A DNA stretch of 56,071 nt from Euryarchaeota archaeon UBA171 (lineage in GTDB: Archaea > Thermoplasmatota > Poseidoniia > Poseidoniales > Thalassarchaeaceae). Below, in pieces: positions 27,828 through 35,265 of this stretch. A program made the position numbers and the translations under genes. Location: positions 1 to 56,071 of the forward strand of contig DANO01000021.1 in NCBI GenBank assembly GCA_002497295.1, read 5' to 3'. Position 1 is the first letter of the stretch. Every line of letters begins with the position of its first letter. Below the pieces are notes generated by a model. The model did not search any database. It had not been told where the DNA came from and saw only the letters and a list, made by a program, of their open reading frames with translations.

Positions 27828-29234
27828 TCACATGGCGAATGATGCTGCGATAGTGCCAAGATCTTGGACTCTTATGGCCCCTACAATTTCCTGGTTCATG
27901 ACTCGCGTATTGGTTGTAGTTCTCACTGCTTCAGCAGTTTTTTCTGCAGTTTCAATCAAGGACTCAATAGTTGCACTGCCCTCTAAGAAAGACTTTGCTT
28001 GTGCGGTTAATCTTGTCCCAGCAGCACCTACTGAATCTCCTGTTTCCTTGTATAAGTCATCAATTCTCTTATTCGCCGAATCCAGACTTTGGAGGATATT
28101 CTTAGATCCTCCAAAATCGCATTTTAGTGCCCATTTTCCAGCCTCTTTGCCTGCTAATGAGCCAGTGTAGAGGTTTTCTAACATGGTGTTCCCAGGCAAT
28201 ATCGATGAAGTGTGAAAACCTGTGCTTGCAGAGGGGGACGCTGCATAAACGCCTGTCGCCCACATCTTGCCTGACTCGATTGTGACTCTCCCTTTTTCAT
28301 CCACAGGAATCCCGCCAGTGGTCTCCATGACCTGGTGTGTTACTGGGATCACATCGATCGAGACGTCTAGTCCTGTAGAGTCTAGGATTGTCTTTCTAAT
28401 CGAGTCGAACCATAGTGAATGCTGCTCATTGATGAATCTCATATCGACCACTGCATCTCCTTCATGATTCAATGGGTCGATATCATCCCCGGATTCAGAC
28501 CTGTATCTTCCACCGGCGCCTAAAATCTCGAAGGGGATTGGGATGTCCGTTCCCCTGATAACCATGGGATGGAGCGGCACCTTGTGCAAATTCTGTGGGT
28601 TGATGCCTGCTCTTATCGCCATTGCAATCGCATTTCCTGAGCCGATTGATGGGTTAGACCAAAGTCCTTGATATCCCTCATCGGCCAATATTATTGCTTT
28701 ACATTGGTATGGCTTTACTTTGCCGTCGAGTAAGTCGAACGCCACAATTCCTCGAATCTGACTATTATCCATTACCAGAGATAATGGTATGTGATTTTGT
28801 CGTCTCTGAATCGATCTCTTCAGAACCTGTTCATCGAGAATCTGGGTTATATATCTGCTAGTAGCATCTCCTGCGCCTGAAAGTCGCGGGGAGGCATGAC
28901 CGGGCACTGATGAAAGATGTGGTAGTCCCCCTTTGTCTCTACGAATTATCATCCCCCATCGCTCTAGCTCAGAAAGAATCTCTACTGAAGAAGAGCACGT
29001 TCTTCTAACGGCGTGCTCATTCGTGTTATCATCTCCCAATGCAATTGTGTCTTGGATATGCGCTTCGGGGGTGATCTCCCCCAGCGATGTAGCAAGACCA
29101 GCGGTGGGGGGACTGATGATTGGGCCGGGTGATTGATGGATTATGGCAGTATTAGCACCGGAATCGCAAGACGCAATAGCAGCGCGAAGCGCTGAAGGTC
29201 CGGTTCCTATGACCAATACGTCCCACGACTCCAT
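27828..29234 (-). CDS. SdhA/FrdA-like flavoprotein, atypical
   Basis: A 468-residue FAD protein. The dinucleotide fold starts at once (VLVIGTGPSALRAA), and DTIALGDDNTNEHAVR, SPRLSGAGDATSRYI, METTGGIPVDEKGRV and a C-terminal FAD-binding end (GVYAASPSASTGFHTS) place it in the succinate dehydrogenase/fumarate reductase/L-aspartate oxidase superfamily. It is about 100 residues shorter than SdhA, lacks the usual His for covalent FAD near SPPTAGLATS, and the conserved NRLGSNSL segment reads SILPGNTML, so the dicarboxylate-binding Arg is absent. It is probably an oxidoreductase with a different substrate; no iron-sulfur partner gene is adjacent. Confidence 0.8.
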   Translation of the reverse strand: MESWDVLVIGTGPSALRAAIASCDSGANTAIIHQSPGPIISPPTAGLATSLGEITPEAHIQDTIALGDDNTNEHAVRRTCSSSVEILSELERWGMIIRRDKGGLPHLSSVPGHASPRLSGAGDATSRYITQILDEQVLKRSIQRRQNHIPLSLVMDNSQIRGIVAFDLLDGKVKPYQCKAIILADEGYQGLWSNPSIGSGNAIAMAIRAGINPQNLHKVPLHPMVIRGTDIPIPFEILGAGGRYRSESGDDIDPLNHEGDAVVDMRFINEQHSLWFDSIRKTILDSTGLDVSIDVIPVTHQVMETTGGIPVDEKGRVTIESGKMWATGVYAASPSASTGFHTSSILPGNTMLENLYTGSLAGKEAGKWALKCDFGGSKNILQSLDSANKRIDDLYKETGDSVGAAGTRLTAQAKSFLEGSATIESLIETAEKTAEAVRTTTNTRVMNQEIVGAIRVQDLGTIAASFAM

Positions 29235-29287
29235 GCTACTCAGTCATCTCCAGATGCATGTTCTGAATGAACATGACGCTTCGTTCA

Positions 29288-30715
29288 TCATCGGATTATA
29301 GTTCGAGTGATCATAGAATACACTTCTTTGACTGCATTTCGAATTGTACTGAAGATGAATCCATCTCCGTCTTCCATGATAGTCCAGAGTACGAGTGACT
29401 TTACTGTGGTTTCGTTTTCAGTAAGAAGGTTGACTTGGACAGAACGGCCTTCGTGTCCTGATTTATTCCAAGCCATACCAATCCAGAGGATGTGAGAATT
29501 GTCAATGGTTGCGTTGAACCTGTTCCATACATCAGTACCGCCAGTTCTTCCGGGCCTTACACTTCGACCTATGGGGGGAAGGCGAATTATCTGAATCTCA
29601 GGTTCGCCTTCAACGGTTATTATGTCAATTTCAAATGGTTTCGAAGAGTTCTGATCGGGGCTTGCTAAGACGAAAAGGTCGCTCTCACCGTGCATTGCTC
29701 TAGGAGGGAGGTCTGCATCTAGTGTCCATGTCTCAGATTTACGAATTCTTGAGGCTCTTTGCATCGTTCTAGATAAGAGTCGGAAGAGTCCTGGTTTTCT
29801 TTCAATGACATGAGTCAATAATTTCTCGAGCTCAGCGAGGTTAAAGGGCTCTTGGTTTTCCCTTAGACGTTCTACAGATCTGGTATTCAAGACCTCAGTA
29901 CAGATCTTATCTTTTTCATTCTGATCGATTTCTCCGACCATTGAGAGGTAGATGGCTCTCAAGATTGTTTCAATAGCATCTTCTGATTGCTGTTGTCGTC
30001 TTACTCCTTTACTGATTTTTTCCATCCAAATGTTCCATCTGCTAGAAGTTTCAGGGTCGAGATGTGCATAGACCAGATCGACTAGCAGGGGTTCAGCAAG
30101 AGTGTCGTGAAGAGAGGGGGTGTGGAGTTTCAACAAAGGAGTGTTTCCTGTGTCCATTGATTTTTGTTTTTCAATCGATAATGTGGCGAGTAAAATAACA
30201 ATGGAGAGAATGGCAGTGAGACCCAGAAGAGTCAGTGAGAGATCTTGTTGAAGGGGGGCGGAAGAAACGATGGATGCGAGTATGAAGCCGACTATGGCGG
30301 AAGAAACCCTAGTTCGCTCTCTGAGCTTGTTTTCTTCGAGTTGGTTCAAGATCCGATCAACGCCAACATATGATTCTCTGAGTGAAAATCCTTCTCTTCT
30401 GAGTTCTAAGCGGTCTTTAGCAGCCATTCTTGCATAAGAAGATGCGATTAGCGGGGGTATGAACATAGTGATAGAGGCCAACCACATTATTCTAGAGATA
30501 CTAAGGAAGTCTGAGTCTAGGAATGTTGATGCGGCTACGATGGATGCTGGAAGAGCAAATGCGAGCGCGTATCTTGTAAAGCGAAGAAGTGGGTTCGTGG
30601 TGAGGTTTGTCCATCTTCCCCTCCATTTGTCTCTCGACAATATTCTTCGTTCCATCGCTGATGAAATCGAAGACTGTTGCTGCTCAGATTCGGCATAGGG
30701 TGTTGGCAGATCCAT
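29288..30715 (-). CDS. Multi-helix membrane protein, unknown function
   Basis: A 475-residue protein. Two hydrophobic helices lie near 45-62 and 75-95, and another pair near 140-180 (VGFILASIVSS, LTLLGLTAILSIVILLATL). The C-terminal ~290 residues are soluble, with a helical part followed by a beta-rich part near 355-450. No enzyme motif is visible. It is transcribed toward the SdhA-like gene with a 53-base gap. I do not recognise the family. Confidence 0.75.
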   Translation of the reverse strand: MDLPTPYAESEQQQSSISSAMERRILSRDKWRGRWTNLTTNPLLRFTRYALAFALPASIVAASTFLDSDFLSISRIMWLASITMFIPPLIASSYARMAAKDRLELRREGFSLRESYVGVDRILNQLEENKLRERTRVSSAIVGFILASIVSSAPLQQDLSLTLLGLTAILSIVILLATLSIEKQKSMDTGNTPLLKLHTPSLHDTLAEPLLVDLVYAHLDPETSSRWNIWMEKISKGVRRQQQSEDAIETILRAIYLSMVGEIDQNEKDKICTEVLNTRSVERLRENQEPFNLAELEKLLTHVIERKPGLFRLLSRTMQRASRIRKSETWTLDADLPPRAMHGESDLFVLASPDQNSSKPFEIDIITVEGEPEIQIIRLPPIGRSVRPGRTGGTDVWNRFNATIDNSHILWIGMAWNKSGHEGRSVQVNLLTENETTVKSLVLWTIMEDGDGFIFSTIRNAVKEVYSMITRTIIR

Positions 30716-30826
30716 ATGTCGTTCGCTCGGCGCTTTTGCTGGATGTGTTTGAGGTCATCGCTTGATTGCACAGAAATATGGCAATTCGATAGGAGGCTTT
30801 CTTGAAGGAGGCGGCCTGGGCGAGAC

Positions 30827-30904
30827 GGGCGTGTAGCATAGCCTGGATAATGCACCGGCCTCCTAAGCCGGGGACCGCGGGTTCGAATCCTGCCGCGCCC
30901 GCCA
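30827..30904 (+). tRNA. tRNA-Arg (anticodon CCT), CCA encoded
   Basis: A complete cloverleaf. The acceptor stem GGGCGTG pairs with CGCGCCC, the D stem is GCAT/ATGC, and the anticodon stem CCGGC/GCCGG carries loop CTCCTAA (anticodon CCT). The T arm is GCGGG-TTCGAAT-CCTGC. Discriminator G at 30901 is followed by CCA at 30902-30904. No intron. The CCA directly abuts the stop codon of the convergent clamp-loader gene. Confidence 0.97.
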
Positions 30905-32038
30905 TTATATCGTGACGGGGCGGTTACGCCCGACTTCGGCGACACTGTGGAGAAAATCCTCAAAATGGATACGTGCATGGGTGTGTAATTGGATATCTCG
31001 ACTGCATTTAGCAAGTGCTTGCAGTATCTCGCTCCTAAGTAAGTCATTCAATGGGAGTCGTCGACCAACGAGAGCTGAATGTATCTGATCTATTACATCC
31101 TCTGGCTCAAGGCCGTGGTCATCTAAGAGGCGATCTACTTCAGCTACTGCTCCTGTTCTTACCTTTATTCTCCTCCCATTACGATCTAACCATCTTGAAC
31201 CGACGACTTTTCCTTGAAGGGCCATCTCAATGATATCCCTACCAGCTTTCATGGTGATTCCTTGGATTAGATCATGAATTGATGAACGGTCGGATAGTTT
31301 GTCGTGGGCCCAAAGCAATTCGAGCATGAATATCGCTCTTCGGATATTGCCCTGGCTGACGTATAGGATATCATCGATAATGCCTTCTTCCAGATTTATG
31401 CGCTCAGCATCAATTATTGCTTCCAAAGTTCTCTTGAGGGTTTTATTATCACATGCGGGGAGGCGGATCATCTGTGTTCTCGATCTGAGTGCGTCTATGA
31501 TAGCAGATGGGGCCCGAGCTGTGAATATGAATCTAGAAGCCGGGCCGACTGTTTCTAACATCCTCCGGAGATATGCTTGCCATCTCATACTCATATGATC
31601 TGCATCTTCGAGGATGATTAATCGGCTCAGGGGTTGGGCGCTGTTTGATTTGGTTTCTTTGCCAGCAGGGGGTGGGTCGTCTCTGGAATTGTGTTCCCGG
31701 CTGTTTGAAAATGCTGCAAGAGACATCCTGCCAGCGAGAGTATCCGATGATTCTTTTCCTTCCGGACGGAGGAAAGTCTCAAACAATTCCATTGCGCCTC
31801 TTTTCCTCTTCATATCTCTGATGTTTCTGACATGAACGGTAGATGCCCAGGAGGGTCCCAAAACCTGACGCGCGTAAAGACGCCACAGAGCAGTCTTACC
31901 ACAGCCTTGGGGGCCTGTTATGAGGAGATGCGGTGGTTGAGGCAGAAGTGACATTGCAGTTACACGTTCAATGACGCGTGAAGGGGCTGCAAACTGATCG
32001 AAAGTTCGAGGGGCATGGTCGACAAGCCAACCGGACAC
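30905..32038 (-). CDS. RFC-like clamp-loader AAA+ ATPase, variant
   Basis: A 377-residue protein of replication factor C small-subunit size. Walker A is GPQGCGKT (42-49), Walker B LIILEDAD (140-147) and sensor 1 region FIFTARAPSAI. The arginine-finger SRC motif of canonical RFC reads SRT (186-188). A ~40-residue polar insert (near 95-137, with DDPPPAGKE) lies between Walker A and B. RFC opens PCNA and loads it at primer ends. This copy could be one of several RFC-type subunits or a special loader. Its stop codon touches the CCA of the convergent tRNA-Arg. Confidence 0.88.
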   Translation of the reverse strand: MSGWLVDHAPRTFDQFAAPSRVIERVTAMSLLPQPPHLLITGPQGCGKTALWRLYARQVLGPSWASTVHVRNIRDMKRKRGAMELFETFLRPEGKESSDTLAGRMSLAAFSNSREHNSRDDPPPAGKETKSNSAQPLSRLIILEDADHMSMRWQAYLRRMLETVGPASRFIFTARAPSAIIDALRSRTQMIRLPACDNKTLKRTLEAIIDAERINLEEGIIDDILYVSQGNIRRAIFMLELLWAHDKLSDRSSIHDLIQGITMKAGRDIIEMALQGKVVGSRWLDRNGRRIKVRTGAVAEVDRLLDDHGLEPEDVIDQIHSALVGRRLPLNDLLRSEILQALAKCSRDIQLHTHARIHFEDFLHSVAEVGRNRPVTI

Positions 32039-32074
32039 GTACTGTGTATTGCGGGTGGGGTCTTGAAGTCCGCG

Positions 32075-32380
32075 TTACTCTGCCCGTAGAGTCTTGATCC
32101 CGTCGGGGCCTTCTTTCCTGGGCTTGACAAATATTCGGTAGCCGCACTTGTGACATGATTTGCCCGTAGCGCCTATCTCAATGAACTCGATATGACCGCA
32201 TCGAACGCATCTATATCTAATCTCGAGGGGGTCCATTGGAGATGAGCAGTGGTTGCAAGTGGCCGGTCCTTCTGCGTCGAAGGGCTTCCTATCAGTTCGG
32301 TTGCAAGAACGGCACTTGTACAAAGTCATGCGGTTCGTCATGAATTGGCCCGGTTTGGCAGCCTTCTTCAACCTGCCCAT
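32075..32380 (-). CDS. Double zinc-ribbon protein with RNA polymerase subunit P (Rpb12)-like end
   Basis: About 101 residues from ATG 32380, chosen because it sits 4 bases after the guaA-subunit stop; the longer frame would overlap that gene. The second half (YRCVRCG, KSCHKCGYRIFVKPRK) closely resembles archaeal RpoP/Rpb12, the small zinc subunit of RNA polymerase, which ends in a similar K-x-R tail. The first half is a further four-cysteine ribbon (YKCRSCN, ATCNHC). Ordinary RpoP has only one ribbon, so this may be a fused form or a related RNA-polymerase-associated protein. Confidence 0.8.
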   Translation of the reverse strand: MGRLKKAAKPGQFMTNRMTLYKCRSCNRTDRKPFDAEGPATCNHCSSPMDPLEIRYRCVRCGHIEFIEIGATGKSCHKCGYRIFVKPRKEGPDGIKTLRAE

Positions 32381-32384
32381 TATA

Positions 32385-32978
32385 TCAGTCGGTCTTCCGC
32401 GCTCTATCGCATATGTTGACGAAGTTTCTGAATATGGTCTCACCGAACTCAGAATCATTGACCTCTGGATGGAATTGCACCCCTAGACGATCGCCGGAGT
32501 CGTTCTGCATTGCTTGTACGCGGCAAGAGTCGCTAGATGCTGTTATTCTGAAATTCTCAGGTACGTCTACTACCTCGTCATTGTGGCTTTCCCATACGAT
32601 TTGTTCCGAGGGAGTGGATGAGAACAGCGGGCCGGGGTCGTCAGACAGCTTCATCGTAGCCGCGCCGAATTCTGGTTCGTCGGCTTCCGCTGCTCTACCT
32701 CCGTAAAAACCAGCCATGAATTGGAGGCCTGCACATATTCCAAGAATTGGCACGTCCAATGAAAGATAGTCGGCACAATGGCCCAATTCTCCTGTCAGTC
32801 CCACTCGTGCTGCCCCGCCGGAGAGAATCAATCCATCGACTTCTCTGAGTTCATTAAGCGGTGTGTCATTTGGAAATATCTTCGTATCAACGCCAAGATA
32901 CCGGAGCATGCGCCACTCCCTGTGTGTCCATTGACCGCCATTATCGATGACGTCAATGATGAGTGGGGCATCGCCCAT
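32385..32978 (-). CDS. guaAA: GMP synthase glutamine amidotransferase subunit
   Basis: About 197 residues from ATG 32978, chosen because family members start almost directly with VIDNGGQW; the frame could extend to 33008. It is a class I glutaminase with nucleophile Cys in GICAGLQF and the His/Glu pair in GVQFHPEV, supplying ammonia to convert XMP to GMP. In many archaea it is separate from the PP-loop synthetase, which is not in this window. It lies 4 bases upstream of the RpoP-like gene and is probably co-transcribed with it. Confidence 0.92.
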   Translation of the reverse strand: MGDAPLIIDVIDNGGQWTHREWRMLRYLGVDTKIFPNDTPLNELREVDGLILSGGAARVGLTGELGHCADYLSLDVPILGICAGLQFMAGFYGGRAAEADEPEFGAATMKLSDDPGPLFSSTPSEQIVWESHNDEVVDVPENFRITASSDSCRVQAMQNDSGDRLGVQFHPEVNDSEFGETIFRNFVNICDRARKTD

Positions 32979-33082
32979 GACGAGGTGCGTATCTAGGCGG
33001 GTCATCAATACATTGCAGTGGAATCGGAGAATATGAACGAGGGGCAGATTGAAACATAATCCCCAACTCGGCTGGGAAACAA

Positions 33083-33158
33083 GCCCCGATGGTGTAGTGG
33101 CCTATCATGCAGCCCTGTCGAGGCTGCGACCCGGGTTCAAATCCCGGTCGGGGCGCCA
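33083..33158 (+). tRNA. tRNA-Asp (anticodon GTC), CCA encoded
   Basis: The acceptor GCCCCGA pairs with TCGGGGC. The anticodon stem CAGCC/GGCTG carries loop CTGTCGA, giving anticodon GTC. The T arm is CCGGG-TTCAAAT-CCCGG, and discriminator G at 33155 is followed by CCA at 33156-33158. No intron is seen. Confidence 0.97.
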
Positions 33159-33208
33159 AAAATCAATCTTCAAAGACTTCCCGTCTTGCGTTATTGTCGT
33201 ATTTTGAG

Positions 33209-33859
33209 TCATTGGATATCTGTCGGGACAATGTCATTTATCACGGCTGATAGCCCGAGCTCGGCGGGGCATAACAAAGATCTGACTCCGAATGCGTTTG
33301 CAGCCGTCATATCCGAAATCCTGTCTCCCACCATGACTGAATCAGACTCGGATGGCCTTTCGCCCCACTCGCCAGCAAACCTCATCGATAGCTCAGACCA
33401 TTCCTTGGTCGATTCTGCGTGGTTGATCAGCTGACGGGCTGCCTCCAACATGCCTGGATTGGGCTTTCTTGCCCACGCATTCTGGCTCGGGGTGTAGGGG
33501 CTGTGGAGTATCAAATCTAGAATCGCATCTTTATCTTCAATCAGGAGGAGTTTCTGTATCTGATCATGAATAAGGGCTAGATTCTCAGAATTCCAGAGCC
33601 CCCTTCCTATTGGAGACTGGTTTGTCACAACAGCGATTCGTAAGCCGAATCTACGTAATCTAGCGACGGATTTGGCTGCATTTGGGAGCAGAGTGACCTC
33701 GGAGGGGGAGTTGATGTAATTCTCAGACCCGATATTCAACACCCCGTCCCGATCAAGATATGCGATGGCACCAGACCACTGTGTTGAGTCTGGAAGGGGA
33801 TGTAGCTTCAGAGGGGCATCGATCGGGACTCTGTCACGACATGGAAGATGCTGCAGCAC
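33209..33859 (-). CDS. HAD phosphatase, heptose-bisphosphate phosphatase (GmhB)-like
   Basis: A 216-residue HAD hydrolase. The catalytic motif is YLDRDGVLN (Asp36, Asp38), motif II VVTNQSPIGRG and motif IV GDRISDMTAANAFG. A cysteine-containing zinc loop between them, typical of E. coli GmhB, is absent, so the histidinol-phosphate phosphatase or a related sugar/nucleotide phosphatase is a possible alternative. GmhB removes the 7-phosphate of D-glycero-manno-heptose-1,7-bisphosphate, a precursor of surface sugars. No other heptose genes are in the window. Confidence 0.85.
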   Translation of the reverse strand: MLQHLPCRDRVPIDAPLKLHPLPDSTQWSGAIAYLDRDGVLNIGSENYINSPSEVTLLPNAAKSVARLRRFGLRIAVVTNQSPIGRGLWNSENLALIHDQIQKLLLIEDKDAILDLILHSPYTPSQNAWARKPNPGMLEAARQLINHAESTKEWSELSMRFAGEWGERPSESDSVMVGDRISDMTAANAFGVRSLLCPAELGLSAVINDIVPTDIQ

Positions 33860-33915
33860 ACCCTGCGACTAATCTGGTTGTACAAAGCGCCTTCCTAGAA
33901 ATGGGCTCGAGCAAG

Positions 33916-34437
33916 TCAAAATTCGAGTTTGACTTTCTCTTTCCTACCTAATTTCCTACCAGTGTAATGTCTATGCTTTCTCGAGTCGAATGGGTTCATG
34001 GTGTAATTCAACTTCTTGCTGTATGTCTTGTATAGCAGCATTTCCCACAGTAGTCCTTTGTTACCTCCTGCCGAGAGGAAGTCTCCCCCAGATATCCTCT
34101 TGATTTGAGCGATTACAAGGTCTATATTCTCTGAGAATCCCAATACGCCGGTCTCCATGACTACGAATGAGTCGTCGTCGAATTGTTTCCATGAGTCAAT
34201 ATCATTGATATCCATCTTATTACACTCTTGGCAGCCATATAGATCGATGGTAACGTCCCCATGCTCGCTGTTCGGGAACATACTGGACATGAAATGGAAG
34301 TAGTTACCGCTGCATGGGTCGCCAATCATCATCAATGGCTTTCCCTTCTTTTTGGCATATCCCGATGCTTCAGAGAACATTCTCTTTGTACGAAAATATC
34401 TTGCAATGGGAGATATGAGAATGCTTCTCAAAACCAT
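33916..34437 (-). CDS. Unknown protein with methyltransferase-like pattern
   Basis: A 173-residue protein. A first strand and glycine-rich turn (PLMMIGDPCSGNYF), a second strand (DVTIDLYGC) and a third (SFVVMETGVLGF) recall the Rossmann fold of methyltransferases, but the acidic motifs are weak and the ends look incomplete. A CQEC pair follows the second strand. The tail is basic (GRKLGRKEK). It lies 3 bases downstream of purQ, so may be co-transcribed with it. No function can be assigned. Confidence 0.65.
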   Translation of the reverse strand: MVLRSILISPIARYFRTKRMFSEASGYAKKKGKPLMMIGDPCSGNYFHFMSSMFPNSEHGDVTIDLYGCQECNKMDINDIDSWKQFDDDSFVVMETGVLGFSENIDLVIAQIKRISGGDFLSAGGNKGLLWEMLLYKTYSKKLNYTMNPFDSRKHRHYTGRKLGRKEKVKLEF

Positions 34438-34440
34438 CTC

Positions 34441-35265
34441 TCAACTCCCCTTTTGGCACTGAAATGAATATTCTACGGCATTGCGAAAGATAGTGATTGA
34501 AGGAGCTCTCCCGTGTTCAATTTCACCATCTCTCGTCCAGTCAGGTGAAAGCCATGTGCTATGATATGCCTCGGGATGGGGCATGAGTCCAAAGACGAGG
34601 CCGGTTGGATCGCAGACCCCTGCAATATTTCTCCAACTTTGGTTCGGAGAGATTGGATAAGGTAGCACTTCGTCGGTGGCACTGGGGTATTCTGTCGATG
34701 GATCGACATACTTGGCCACGAGTTGTCCCGTCTGTGCCCATTGGTCTAGCAACTCTCTATCACTTGTGACAAATTTGCCTTCTCCATGCCGGACCGGCAC
34801 CCTGATTCTGGTAAGCCCTTTGGTCCAAATGCAGGGACTATTAGGATCGAATTCGAGTGTCGCCCATCGATTTTCATAATGAGCACTGTCGTTGAGTGCG
34901 AGTGATGCTGTTTGAGTGAGTGTTACTTCCTCGTCACCTGGGAGCAACCCCATCTTTACCAGGACCTGGAACCCATTGCAAATACCAATTACTGGTTTGC
35001 CAGCGCGTACGAAGCGTCTGACCTGATCACGGAGACCGAATCTTAGTCTGTTGCCCAGCAACCTGCCACTGCCTAGATGGTCTCCGAAGGAGAATCCCCC
35101 GGGAACAGCCATGATATGGTAATCATCCAGATTCGAATCCCCTTTTACGAGTTTATTGACATGTACTTTTTCTGGGCTTCCGCCGGCCATCTCAAACACC
35201 GCCATAGTTTCAGTTTCACAATTGATCCCAAAGCCAGAAAGGACAGCGACGCGTACTTGTGTCAC
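34441..35265 (-). CDS. purQ: FGAM synthase glutaminase subunit
   Basis: About 274 residues from GTG 35265, which overlaps the purL stop by 4 bases (GTGA). An upstream ATG at 35298 would overlap more. The class I glutaminase centre is GICNGFQVL with nucleophile Cys, and the His/Glu pair is in MPHPEAYH. It provides ammonia to PurL for making formylglycinamidine ribonucleotide in de novo purine synthesis. Confidence 0.95.
   Translation of the reverse strand: MTQVRVAVLSGFGINCETETMAVFEMAGGSPEKVHVNKLVKGDSNLDDYHIMAVPGGFSFGDHLGSGRLLGNRLRFGLRDQVRRFVRAGKPVIGICNGFQVLVKMGLLPGDEEVTLTQTASLALNDSAHYENRWATLEFDPNSPCIWTKGLTRIRVPVRHGEGKFVTSDRELLDQWAQTGQLVAKYVDPSTEYPSATDEVLPYPISPNQSWRNIAGVCDPTGLVFGLMPHPEAYHSTWLSPDWTRDGEIEHGRAPSITIFRNAVEYSFQCQKGS

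Noticed and set aside
30684..30905. Minus-strand open frame starting AGAAGFEPAVPG over the tRNA-Arg
   Set aside because: This is the well-known false protein made by reading antisense through a tRNA gene.
32953..33159. Minus-strand open frame RPGFEPGSQPRQG over the tRNA-Asp
   Set aside because: Antisense of the tRNA gene; no independent evidence.
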